Both the position numbers and the translations under genes were made by a program. DNA of 64,000 nt, taken from the NCBI GenBank assembly GCA_947561395.2, contig OX387186.1, positions 2,448,835 to 2,512,834 on the forward strand, read 5' to 3'. The DNA is from Buxus sempervirens (Eukaryota; Streptophyta; Magnoliopsida; Buxales; Buxaceae). Under the pieces are notes generated by a model. It was not told the DNA's origin. It was given only the letters and a program-made list of their open reading frames with translations, and did not search any database. This document shows, in pieces, positions 13,311-25,700 of this stretch (positions within the stretch are counted from its first letter, which is position 1; every line of letters starts with the position of its first letter).

Positions 13311-14602
13311 GTTGGATTCGTTTCTTTTTGATAATCCTACATCCAAAAAAAATGAGAAATCGTTCTCTCACCGAAGACCATCCCGTCAGCAAATTTATAA
13401 ATTTTAGTTTACTAAATGAAAATTTCTATCAGATAGATAACTATTTTCTCAATATATAAAAATAAAGATCTTACTCATATACAAGATATCCTTAACTTTA
13501 TTATCATGAGCATGATATTTTATTTTATGAAAAAACAAAATGTGAGTAACGTTTTGACCTATACAAATTTATATAAGATGTGTATTATGTTGTGTCACAT
13601 ATAAAATGACCTAATTTTTTAATAGATGAACTCTTATACTATATAAAAATATATATTTTAATTAAAAACTTGGTATGAAATTAACCTAGTTATGTTTTTT
13701 TAACAATACACACGAAAAAGGTGGACTATCTAAATAAGCTTCAATATGTCGATTACATGTTACAATAGGTAATTATAAAACCCTCTGCATTATCATTAAA
13801 TGTGATTATAAACATCACGTGGCTCTGCCGCTAAAAGGCTAGTGCAAAAAGTATTATATATAAAGGGAAGCGCTCCCTTGGAAAGTTTGCCAAACATATT
13901 TTTTTCTTCTTGAAAATAACCTTCTAATTTTGTCTTGTATATTTGTATTTATATGGGTAACATTGTCTTATTCATTTCTCGCTTTCCAGAACAACTTCTT
14001 ATCCCTTATATGTGCTAACCTTTCTATCTACATATGTGCAGTATTGCATGTACATCCTGCCAGTTCTGTATTATGATAAATGAATCTCAACAATGTTATT
14101 AGCCAATACTAATAAAAGGGGATACAATTTTAATAATATTTTTATAGCATATTCAATTTGTAGAAATACAATTAAATATGGTTAGATGTATTCTTAGTGA
14201 GGAAATGTAAATGTAGCTTATGATGTAATAATTTCTTTCGCATTTGTAATTCTATTTTACTTCCAATCATGAAAGTATTAAATCAAAGGTTAATTAAGAG
14301 AAAACAGTTAGAATAACGCACTTAAAGGGTAATATTGTTTTGAAGAAAATATTACTTATATGGATGCTTGATATACTTCAGTTTTGAAGTATATCGGTCA
14401 TCAACAATATCATATTATAATAAAGTATCATTATCAAATAAATACAATTATTACCATCGTAGATTCTTAATTGCAAGAACTGATTTTAGTTTTAATAAAT
14501 GTAAGAAAGGATTCCTCATTCTCAGCTTAGTCCTGGATCTTAAAGGTGAATTTAGATCATTTAAGCTATATTTGGAACCTTGGATTTAGGGGGAAAAATA
14601 GA
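13311..14602. other. AT-rich intergenic DNA
   Basis: No gene, RNA or repeat structure was recognised in this stretch, apart from AT-rich simple sequence. The Mutator-like element at 14612 begins just after it. Confidence 0.55.
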
Positions 14603-14611
14603 AAAAATTAA

Positions 14612-14955
14612 GGGAAAATTACGGTATGATTTAGTTTTTCGGTTAAAAAGTCTTTTTAATCCTACCTTTTCACTGCATTACTATTGCGGGAATGTTCTTA
14701 AAAGTTTAGGACTTATTAGTCCTTTGTGCCAGCAACTTTCCTTCCCAAGTAAAAACAGACAATTTTACCCTTTAACTTAATTGGTTAAACCACTCATAAG
14801 ACGGTCTGAACAACTAAACAGTTTACACATAAAACCGGTGAACCTATCCCTTTAAAACTTTTGTTCCAATCAAACAAAAACAGTCTTCGTCCGAAAACCC
14901 CTTCTCCCTTCACGTCGATAACAATGGACGGCGACGTGATGGGTAGCAAAGAAGC
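14612..14955 (+). repeat. Left terminal inverted repeat of the MULE
   Basis: About 340 bp, alignable by eye with the reverse complement of 15640-15974 from the outer end through the purine-rich caaacaaaaacagt block and on to the gacggcgac motif. Divergence rises toward the inside, so the inner limit is approximate. Confidence 0.75.
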
Positions 14956-15160
14956 GAGTTTGATTTAGAAACTGTTTAATATAAATTAAAATTAGATGGG
15001 TATTAAAAAGAAGAATGAGAAAAATTTTAGAAATCAACAGCAACCAAAATATTTGTAGAACATCATTCTTCACAGCAACAGCTATCAATTCTCACTTCTA
15101 AAAACCTTGAAAAAGCCTAAACTGTAAACGCAAAGATAAAGTAGAAAGAAGGGGGGTTGC

Positions 15161-15200
15161 CTTGAGCGGGGTATGGATAAGCATACTTGGGTTTGCTCAT
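15161..15200 (-). pseudogene. Captured first exon of a CYSTM-type (cysteine-rich transmembrane module) gene
   Basis: On the minus strand the ATG at 15200 starts MSKPKYAYPYPAQG, which closely resembles the N-terminus of plant CYSTM small stress-related proteins, as I remember the family (SxPKYAYPYPAxG, then YYQGPP and a cysteine-rich tail). The resemblance stops after CAAG at 15161. There the next bases are GC, so this would be a GC-type splice donor or a decayed GT one, and the cysteine-rich second exon is absent. About 440 bp upstream of this ATG (15201-15640) would be the parental leader and promoter, now inside the MULE. This is the pattern expected of a Pack-MULE. It rests on 13 residues, so it is suggestive only. 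Confidence 0.5.
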
Positions 15201-15639
15201 TGACGTCTGGCAACCAAATCGCAAAATATGAAGCTTGAAATCGAAAATAAAATATACAGACAACAAAAGAGATCTATGTTTGAGGCTTTTATATCAAATG
15301 TTCAATGGAAAAATAATAAACAGAAAAGGCAACCCGAAGGCTCACGTTTTGGCAAAGGACCAACTCAAATTTCTTTCTTCTAGTTCCCACATTTTCCTTT
15401 ATTAGTGGCAACCTAGCATAGCTTAGAGGGACAGGAAGTTAAATTCAACACTGTCGGTTCTTACGTAGTGGAAGACTGGAAGCGTGGGAATTGGGAAGTA
15501 GTTGGGACTGTGGAGGTCACTTTTCTTTTGCTAGTGTGCATTTTTGCTGAGGTATGTACATTCTGTAACCATGGAGAAGAGTATGGGAAGAAGAAATGAG
15601 ATGAAGGATCTCGTGGCTTCTCAGCCGTCATCCATTGCT

Positions 15640-15974
15640 AATCTTTTTCTCAAGTCGCCGTCGACCCTTATGGTTGTGGAGGGAGAAAGGGTCTTGAACA
15701 AAAACTGTTTTTGTTTGATCGTTATCACCGTTAATGGAGAATAGGGGTTATCGGTTTTTACTTGATAAACGGTTTAATTGTTCAGACCGTTTTATGATTG
15801 GTTGAACCAATTAAATTGAAGGGTAAAACTGTCTACTTTTACCAAGAAGGGAGAGTTGCTGACGTGGGGTACTAACAGGTCCTATTAAAAACATTACTGA
15901 AATGGTCATGCAGTTAAAATACAGGATTAAAAAGACTTTTTAGCTGAAAAACTGAACCGTTCGGTAATTTTCCC
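15640..15974 (-). repeat. Right terminal inverted repeat of the MULE
   Basis: Inverted partner of 14612-14955. The outer 50 bp match best (aaaaagactttttagctg against its complement near 14645). The inner limit near 15640 is approximate. Confidence 0.75.
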
Positions 15975-15983
15975 AAAAATTAA

Positions 15984-16783
15984 TCAGAATAGATCAAGAA
16001 AACATAAAAAAGATGGAAAAAGAAAATTTTATATATCCTTCGTTTGAATATAATAATAAGACAAATAAGGAAAAGAAAAGGTAGATTTTAACAATTTCCA
16101 ATGATTTATTATCTCTTATGTTCCAATGAGATCTGTCGATGGCATAAAAACCTAACAGTTTTACTAAATAGTGAGATAAGTTAAAGCAAAGTGCTTTCTT
16201 CAACAGAGAGCTCTTAATCCTAAGATTTTACAAGTCAAGATCCAGGACTAAGCTTATACCATGAGGTTGAATATTTAACTTATAAAAAAAAAAATATTTA
16301 AACCATCAATTCCTCCATATCATAGGGTTTAAATATAATCAATTTTCGTTTCGTATGATGGTAGTCACGTCGACTACAACAAATAATAATGCTCGTGCGG
16401 TTGCGGTGGCGGTGGCTGTCCCCATGATCGCGATGCTAAAATAGTCCGTTTGAATTTATGCAGTTTTAAGTCAAATGAGTATAGAAACCAACATATGTTT
16501 CGCCCTTCAAGAAACATGCCATATTCTACAAAAGACCACCTGGAATCAAGCCCTTCCTGGGTAAAATTTAGCATAATGCACAACCTTGTGGTCATTAATT
16601 GACAATAGTTTACCAGTTTCAAGTCCAGAAGGTCAAGCCAGCCAAATATGATCCGCAGGGAGGGCTTAGCATGAGCAATGACTTGTTCTGTGCTAATAAC
16701 ACACACTTGGATCTCGCATATGTTGAAGGAAGTCAGATTTGCGACAAAAAAGCTAATGAATCCGCATTTCAAATTGCTGCCAC
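15984..16783. other. 3' flank and probable 3' UTR of the DAWDLE-type gene
   Basis: About 800 bp between the MULE target duplication and the stop codon of the FHA gene. The transcript end should fall here on the minus strand. Minus-strand open frames such as 16374-16844 overlap the real last exon in a different frame and are not genes. Confidence 0.5.
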
Positions 16784-19700
16784 TTACTCGGCCGAGTGCT
16801 CGTGTAGGATTACATACTCTCGGCTGCAAAATCAACAGAGGCAAATGACCCGTTAAACTCAGAACTCAGCATTTGAGGCCAAAGAAATGAGTTCATACAC
16901 TCTGAACAAGAGTAGGAACTAGGTATTGTGTGGAAAATGACACAAACACTATTTTGTCTCCCACCTTAGCAAATGCGTAATACACAGACAAATTTTTTTG
17001 CTTGACATATCGAAGTACAGAGTTTTGATTCTTTAGAAGTTAAATGATCAAATGGTGAACTGTTCTTAATATCCACAGGAATCAGATAAGACTGGTTATA
17101 TATAACAGTGTTTGGAAAGTAAAAAAAAGCCCAACTCATTTCAGCTATATAATTAGAGAGGCATATACTCAGTTCCTATGAATAAGCAGCAGTTCCAAAC
17201 AAGCCTAGTTAAATTGATGAAAATGATGGATGTGTGTTCATGTGCATTTGTATGAGTGACATAGTTTACATCATAGGCAGATAACATGCTATGTCCTTGT
17301 CACACAAACATTTGATACCTCAGGCTGATTTATTACACTACTCACTTTGATTTGAGTCAAAATAAGACTAAACATGACATTAAATAATACAGAGATCTAA
17401 CTTTCTTACTATTAAACATGAAGCTATGCTATGTAATATAAAATATTGTGTGGCAAATAAACATGTCTAAAAGATTAGTGTTACTGAGATGAGGATGCTA
17501 AGATGAACGTGTGGCAAACCAGACAAAACAAAGTAAGAAAGGAAGTTATTAAAAAATGGTAAGACATAGCGTAGATTAGCAATAAAATTGAGGAGAGTAC
17601 ATTAAGGTGGTTTGGACATGTAAAGTCGAGACCTAGTGATGCACCTATAAGCTGTGAAAGGATGCATATTTAAGGGCCTAAGAGATCAAGATGGCAAGCT
17701 AAGAAGACATCGATTGAGTTAATAAAAAATGAATTTCATAAATATAAATTAACTGAAGATATGATTTTTGATAGAATGGCATGGAAAAACAAGATTCATA
17801 TCACCGGTGCTACTTTGGTGGGAACTAGCTGACGATGATAAAACATGAAGCCAACATAAGACAGTTAATCGTATCACGCACTAAATCAGGCATGCACGTT
17901 AAAAATATGATTGCAAGTACTAGCAAATAAGATGAAAGCATAACCTTGTAAAATATCTGACTAATAATTGGCAACTAGCTGTACAACTGCTTTAATCCTT
18001 CTAATCTAGGATATCTACTTGGTGGTCTGAATGTACCTTAGCTTAACAACCATCATTAGCAGCTATTCCTACTCATCAAACTAACTGCTTGTTTCAAAGT
18101 AATTCAGATCCTAGAACCAGTAAAAACGTAGATCACCACTGGATTGTTTAACACAAATTTCCAGACAATAAAGTAACAGGTCAAACCAAAATGACTTTAA
18201 CCAATGAATTTTCATAGAACCATACCGTGGTACATGCATCTTTTTCACAGCTACAAGCTGAATATATATTCATCATGTTTGACCATCTGTACCAAAAAAA
18301 AGTCCAATCTCATACAAGGGGTAATATGTATTGGTTCTAGCATCTGTATCTGATCGCACAGGAAGCCATGTTCTTTCACCAAAGTTTGACTGGAAGTGGA
18401 AAGAAAACCAAGTATGCATACCCGATCAAACTTTTCATTCCCACAACTACATGATTTTTTGGCTTGTAATAGTTTTTCAGATTTGGGAGGGTGTAGGATG
18501 AGTGAGAGCCCAGCTCTTTTTAGGCGTGGGGCGGATTTTCATTCCTTTCTCTTGGGAACACAGTTTGTGTACTATGTAATCTGATCCTGTTTTTTCAGTA
18601 TTGGTATATAATATATATCCTTATGATTACCGATAAAAAAAAAAAGCCACATGGCACATGATTGTGGTTCAAGGTCAGCAGACATACCAGAATGGTATAT
18701 GACGGAAAGATGAAGTTTAACAACTTACTTAGAGGACTTCACTGCAATGTGAGGACATCAATCCAATTGTAAAAAGGGGTCTCCTACTCTTATCGCATTC
18801 TGCACAACAACTTACACACAGTGACTATCCAAGGCTCTCCTCTTAAGCTAGCAATGTATCTTCCCAGATCAATCCCTAAAATTCTATTGTTTCATCAAGG
18901 ATTCACGGTTTAAACTGATATTAGTGCAGTAACCATCCATTAAAGAGGAAGAAAGACTGGGAGAATGGCACCGCAGAAAGAAGGGGGCAGGGGTGGAAGG
19001 GGAACAGAACTTTCATGAAAGTTTTCTACATCCAAAAATAACAGAAAGAAAATATTGGGTGACCAGAAAATAGGAAACTTGCATACTTCAATTTTTCCAT
19101 GAATTACAAGTAATGCTAAGTTTCTATATTAAACATATTCAATCTAGAAATCCAAAAGCCAATTTAAATCAACGAATCAACAATATCCTTTTCTTTCCCA
19201 GATAAGTGAGTTCACTAATATGAATCACGTTCCATCATTCCAGCGTATTGAACAACATCACATCTTCAGTGGAATGGAATCCATTTAAACCTAACGCACC
19301 ACCTCCACCCGCATTTTTTTAGGCCATTACACTTTTTAGACCATCCACATGAACAAGCTTGCACTCCATAAACCAGTAACTGCTCTGCTTATCATTCTCA
19401 ATATCATGAGGCTACATGCATACTCTCAAATGCGTTTACATTAAAGCTCATTTTTCCTTTCCTTCCTATGTATCCATCTCAACATCCTCATCCTGGGATA
19501 CTCTTGTTTTTCTTAGTGGCTCAATATTTTATAACAAGAAATAGAGGGCTTTAAAGCATCTGACTTATCTTTCCGCATATACCATGAATCCATCTCAACT
19601 TCCTCGTCATGGGGATAGTATTGTGATTCCTCTAACATTACAACCTTTACCACTACAATGCTGTCCATATATCAAATTATTTCGTGGACTTGATTTCACT

Positions 19701-22700
19701 TGACTATCTATGGCTCCAATTCATATTCTCAGGGTTGAAGTTTTGTATAAATGTTTTCTTTTAGTTGCACAGTATTCTGTCACAACAAGAAGAGCTGGCC
19801 TTATAGATTTCCTTTTCAAATTTAAAAAAGGTCAACATCATTATCCAACAGGAGCAAAAAATGGTCCAACTTGAGAGAGAGAGAGAGAGGCGTATGCATC
19901 CAGAAGAATAAATGAGGTGAAGCAACAGACATCCAACCTACCAATTTAAGTTATTGTTACTATATATTACAAGAAATCCAACTAGAAGAGATGATGATGG
20001 CAAGTTCAATAAAAGCCATAATCCCATTTGGAGGAGATTGGATCCTAATGATACAAGGTTGAAGGTGACAACAACAAACATCATCCACCGGCATATTTCA
20101 AGACGCATTCACAGAAAAAAAAAATCTAACATTTAACCAACACAAGAGAAGCACAAGAAAATGCAGTCAGCTTAAAGTTTTTTTTTTTTTTCCCCAATTG
20201 GTAATTTATTTTTGATTGGTAAATAAGAGCTTAAAGTCTAGTAACTAGATAAGAGCTGGTAAGACCCTTGTATCCTTCCTAGACCAGTGGCAAGTGACTG
20301 GTTTGAGTATTTTTTTTTTATCAGTAAAAGTAGCAATATATTAATAGTAGAGAAACTAGATACAGATACAGATTTGTGGTACACAGACAGTGTACCAACA
20401 AGATTATATCTCTAAACAGCACACTACCCCCAGAGAATATATTAATAGTAGTGACTGGTTTGAGTATTAGGAGATGTGTTCTATATCATCTCTTGTTTCC
20501 TGCTATATGTTGACAGTATGTAAGGAACATAATCGGAGGATATTCAAGCATACACACTCATCTGCTGCGGTCTGTTGCGGCAATGTTAGAGGCAGTTATA
20601 AGCTCTGTGGCATCTTGGGAAACACACATTTTTACTTCACAGGTGTTTCTGCTTTGGACATTCTTCAGAACTGAAGGAGCATTTGTCATTTGTCACCCCT
20701 ATGTTCATAAGTTCATTGATACAGCAGTTTGGGCACCTCCTCAAGAAGGTTACATTAAGCTCAAATTTGATGGTTTTTTTCTGGGCAACTTATGAGCCTC
20801 TGCTTTAGGAGCATTTTCAAGGACTCTTTAGAGGAAATCATTCTTGCATGCATTGGCCATGCATGAGTGAGGAACTCAACTAGGGCAGAAATGCTGGCTA
20901 TTTTATCAGGGCTAGACAAGGCAAAGGAGGAGGGTTTCCACAATCTGATTGTGGAAGGTGATTCAGATACTATCATCCCGTGGATGTCCTCAGAAATCCC
21001 TTACTTGTGGTAGCTGAGGCAATTGATTATTAGGCCGAAAGATGAAAGCATTGGCTCATGAGCTGAACACTTTGTTCAAACATTTCCCATGAGAAGCAAA
21101 TTGGATTGCCAACAGGCTTGCCTAGGAGGGAGCTAGGAGATCAAGAGGAAGACCTAAAAAGGTATGGATAGAGTTAATAAAACAAGACTTCCAAATATGT
21201 AAATTAACTTAAGGTATGATTTCTTATAGAGTGGAATGGAGAGACAAGATTTGTGTTCAACCAATCACCCATGAAGGTTAGTCATCCCTTTTTTTTTGGG
21301 TAGTTAAAGATTCACGGTACATGGGTTGGGGGCAAGGTGAGGACAGCTTCTGAACCCAGGTTATGGCTTCTGAACTTATCAAGCTGAGCTATGATTTGTA
21401 GAGAAAAAAAAGCATCAATCAATGAGAGCAACAATATTAAAATATCCATTGACACATAAGAAAAAGGTAAACTTCATGTGATTATGTTGGGTAATAGAAG
21501 TTTCCATGTGGAACTTTAAGACAAGAAGTTAAAGAGCAGGAAGATTCATCAGCAGTATATAATACAAAGGAAAAAAAATATCACGAGCTACTGAGATCCT
21601 TAAAATAAATTGGAATCCTATGTGGCACTGCAAATATAGAAGTTGAAAAAGACAGATGTGGAAAAAAATATAAGTAATTAATAAATGAAAATCTAACAAC
21701 ACTTTATAAAAAAATTTGAAAAAAAAATACAAAGAAAAAAGAAACGAGATGCTATTTCCATATGCATTTTTTGAAATAATTAGTATTTCAAACAATAAAA
21801 ATGGAATAATACAGAAAATTATTATTGTAACATGTTTAACGGAATTAACAGGAAAAGATATATATGGATATCCATTAACAGCCCACCTACTATTACCGAA
21901 CTTAATTGTGTCTTTTTCAATAAGTTCATAATAACGTTGAGATTCAATGCGATTATCCTGCATCAGAAAAGCAACAGTTAAAACAAATTATAGATCACAA
22001 GTGCTACAAAACAAACTGCTATATAAATTATCAGGTTTATATTAAATAATTAACAAACCCATTTCACGAATTGTGGTTATGAAAGACTTACATTCATAAA
22101 AGTTCCATTTGTGCTTCCAAGATCCATTAAATAAGGCCTATGACATGATGAACAGGAAAGTAGTTAGCAATGATATCAAGAACTATGGCATTGTGAACAA
22201 AAGAGAAGTTAGCTCTGATATGTGTATATAAGAACGGAAGTTGATGACGATATTAAACAGTATAAATAAGTTTTCCTTTACCTTACTTGTTTTGATAATG
22301 TACCATCAGGTTGCTCTTTCTCTACTTGCCTAAACCAAAGAGGAAATGAATGAATGAAAATTTGGTACCAAAAATTTCAATTACAAAATTAGATTACAAC
22401 ATTTGAATCTACCGGAACTGGATGACAGCATGTTGCTTGCTGCAAGAGGGATGATCTGTTGGTATGTCTGCCACCCTCCTTTCTCTCCCAAAGAGGTAAC
22501 AGGTCTGCCGGTGTATATAAAGGGGTTCTGCCATCATATGTTCTTCTCAGGAATCAAAATTAAAATTGGAACTTAAATTCATAAATTAAGACAACTCTAA
22601 AGCTACCAAGGGCAGTTGCATTTGCAACAGAAGAAATGGTATGGAAATTGAATGAACAGTAATATTCAACACTGCAGAAGAAAACCAGCCTCAAAAAAAT

Positions 22701-25700
22701 ATATAATAAATAAAATAATGTTAACGTCACTCCATTTTGCATTAGTAGCAATAACAGATTAAGCTCAAAGCCTAACCATCTGTTTGACAAACTGATACAT
22801 AAATAATTTGTAAGAGAACTCCTATTTCTCACTTATTTTTCTGATAGCAAAAGAAATTTATGAGAAAGCATTTAATACATACCTTCAAGAAGTTATATTA
22901 TTTGCATTGTTTTCACCAGTGGTAATCATTTTATTTACTAACTAATGCTACTCATTAAGCAAAAGAGGGAAGTACAACATTTATGGAGGAAAATCTTTGA
23001 GGACAGAATATATCTTCCAAACCTCTTTAAGTTACTTACAACAGTGGTCGAATCAATCAGAAATTAAAAAAATGTTAGCCAATGCATCCATGGATCTCAT
23101 CAAGACATGATCCAACCTCTACAGAACATGTCTTTAAACCTCTTGAAAGGACTTTAACAGTTGTTGCATTAGTCAGAAATAAAACAATGTTAGACAATGC
23201 TTTACACATTCCACGAATCTGACAAAGACATGATCCGACCTCAATCAAATTCTACCCATGCCTTGCATCCAAAAGGGGGCATTTTCAGCAGTCTTCTCTT
23301 ACTAAGGATGAAGTAACGGGCAGCTAACTTTCCTTGACAATTTTTAGGTGTAAAAAATAAAAAATTTTAGGCATAATGCTCATAATATTATTTTATCATG
23401 GCATCTGCTGAGATATTACCTAGGCAACCAATACTCATTACCCCAGAAAAAAAAAAGGGGGCAACCAATGCTAATATTCCAAATTTTGCTAAATTTTAAA
23501 TAAACCAACTAAAGGAACTAAATGTTCTATTAAAAAGGCACAGCTTTCATAAGTCAATATGACACTGCAAACTACTCAAAAATGCTTATATGAGTACAAG
23601 AATACATTTAATCAAAGCACAAAAAGTATTTAACAAGATGACAAGCCCAATACCATTGAGTACTTCACCAGCCTTGAAAACATATAGTCGCCATCTTATA
23701 TCTGGCTTTCGAGCATCTGGTGGCTCAGTAAAGAGTAGTGTGATACCTGGATAAAAAAGATCTCCAATCAACTATGGAATTACAGCACAATATCCATACT
23801 GAACATATTAATTGGCCCTGATCATATTCCATGCATTTAGCATGTGTTGCTCTGAATGCTAAAAGAGATAAAGGCACTGTGCAACTTTATCTGAAACCAA
23901 AAGTGTCTGCCTTGTTTATTCATGCACACAAAAGGGAAAGCTGATAGAGGCCTTAATTTTTCATCAATGCACCTGAGACCCATATTCACATTATTGTTAT
24001 CAAATCCTAAGAAAGAGAATGTAAAGTGAATTTCATGCCTGCACCACAGTCAGACCCAACAGGTCAGACATTAGCTTTATGGTTCAGATTGTGAAAACAG
24101 GGAATTTTGGATAACCTGCAAGAAGGCTTGAAGTTGAGTTCTCTCATATCCCCAAACCTCAGAATACGTCCAATAAAGAAAGTAATAAAGCATTCTGGTA
24201 AAGAAGACATATATTTAGTCAGGTTATGTTTATCCAAATTACACCAAGGTCTTTTTTGGTTCTCCTATGCAGGTAGCATCCGAACATAGTTTCCTTTATC
24301 TCCTCTTGATACCCACTGTTTTAAAAAAAATTTTGGTCTATGATCAAAAGTCTTTTGACGATTAAGGGACTAGAGAAATTTATGAAAGTTTCTGGGGAGC
24401 ATCAAGAGGAGAATCAATCAAGGTATTATACAAAATTTTGAATTTAGATGTTATTGTTGAACTTCTGTCCTATGATAAGGAAGCTAAAAGGTAATATAAT
24501 AACTAAGTTGCATTAAAAAATATCCACTGTGATGCACTGTAACTAAGTGACTTCAGTCATGGATTCAAATGTTTGGCATCTACAATAAATTATCAAGAAT
24601 CATAGCAAGTATTCCTGTTAGAAGCTTTTGGAAAGATAGAACCTTTTTAAAGATTACTAGACTCTAACCCCTACAAGATTTCAAGATTGCACAAGTAAGC
24701 AAGCTTGCAGGAAAACCAGTAAGCCCCAAGTTCACTTTATCTGTCAAATGTAAAAAACTTTACCATAACCATCTCCATTCCCTAGCATACATTCTAGAAT
24801 AATGAGAGAGCCTCTAAATATAAACATAGGTAATTCTATTTTGAAAGTTCAGTATGAGAATAGTCTAAACATAGCTTATGCACAATCTTAGGAAAGTAAA
24901 AGAATATTAAAAAAAATAATATCGAAACAAGATGAAAAACTCATTTATTATTATTAGTCAAACATTCAAGCCATTGAAAATTTCACCTCTTACACGATTG
25001 GTTTCTGCAGCCAGCTTCCCAGAAAGCTCAAATGAAGGTTTTTCCTGGATTCCATAACACAAATTGGTAAACTAACAAATGAGGAAGCCATTGTTTATGG
25101 GCTTCTCCCTAATAACATCAACGATAACATAGAAGGCACTGAAAAAGTTGGAGAAAACAATAACACTATAACCACATTTGCTACTTGTGTGAATAACTCT
25201 CATCTAAGTTCTTAAATAGCTTGGTATCATGGAATTATACCGAAAGTAGGAAAATCAAGGCACCAAGTCCAGTCCTTACCTTCTGCTTTGCTTCCAAGGC
25301 CTCTTGAGCAGCCTTCATCTTAGCCAGTGAATCTTCATCATCATCATTATCTTCATTATCATCATCATCTCTGGTCAAGAAAAAAGTCTCTCATCAAAGG
25401 GCTACATTAAGTATCACAAAACCATAGTCTGCCAAAATTTAAAACTACTTGTAAACAATCAGCTAATTTAAGTTCTACTCAGTAGTTTTAAATAAAAATC
25501 CTACTTCAGTATACTATCTGTGTACTGCATTTGTATCCTTTCTAAGCTTTATTAATATAATCTATCTTTATTACCGATCCCACAAAAAAAAAAAAGTTTT
25601 AAATAAAAATCAACAATAATTCTCCCAATGTCATTTTGTATTGCCATATCCTTTGAGCACTGTTATTCCCAATCTCAAGTAAAGGAAGAGTGTTGCATCA

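Larger units (their letters stand above)
14612..15974. mobile_element. Non-autonomous Mutator-like element (MULE) with 9-bp target duplication
   Basis: The two ends are long inverted repeats. The left end starts gggaaaattacggtatga and the right end is its imperfect complement, finishing taattttccc. Directly outside lies the same 9-mer, aaaaattaa, at 14603-14611 and at 15975-15983. Terminal inverted repeats of over 300 bp with a 9-bp duplication are the hallmark of the Mutator superfamily. The 1,363-bp element holds no transposase, so it would depend on an autonomous relative. Its interior carries a piece of apparent host gene (see 15161-15200). The perfect target duplication argues for a fairly recent insertion, while the arm mismatches suggest an older family. 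Confidence 0.85.

Noticed and set aside
16374-16844. Minus-strand ORF of 156 codons
   Set aside because: It overlaps the last DAWDLE exon in another frame and has no domain; the exon reading [13 protein letters not shown] is far better supported.
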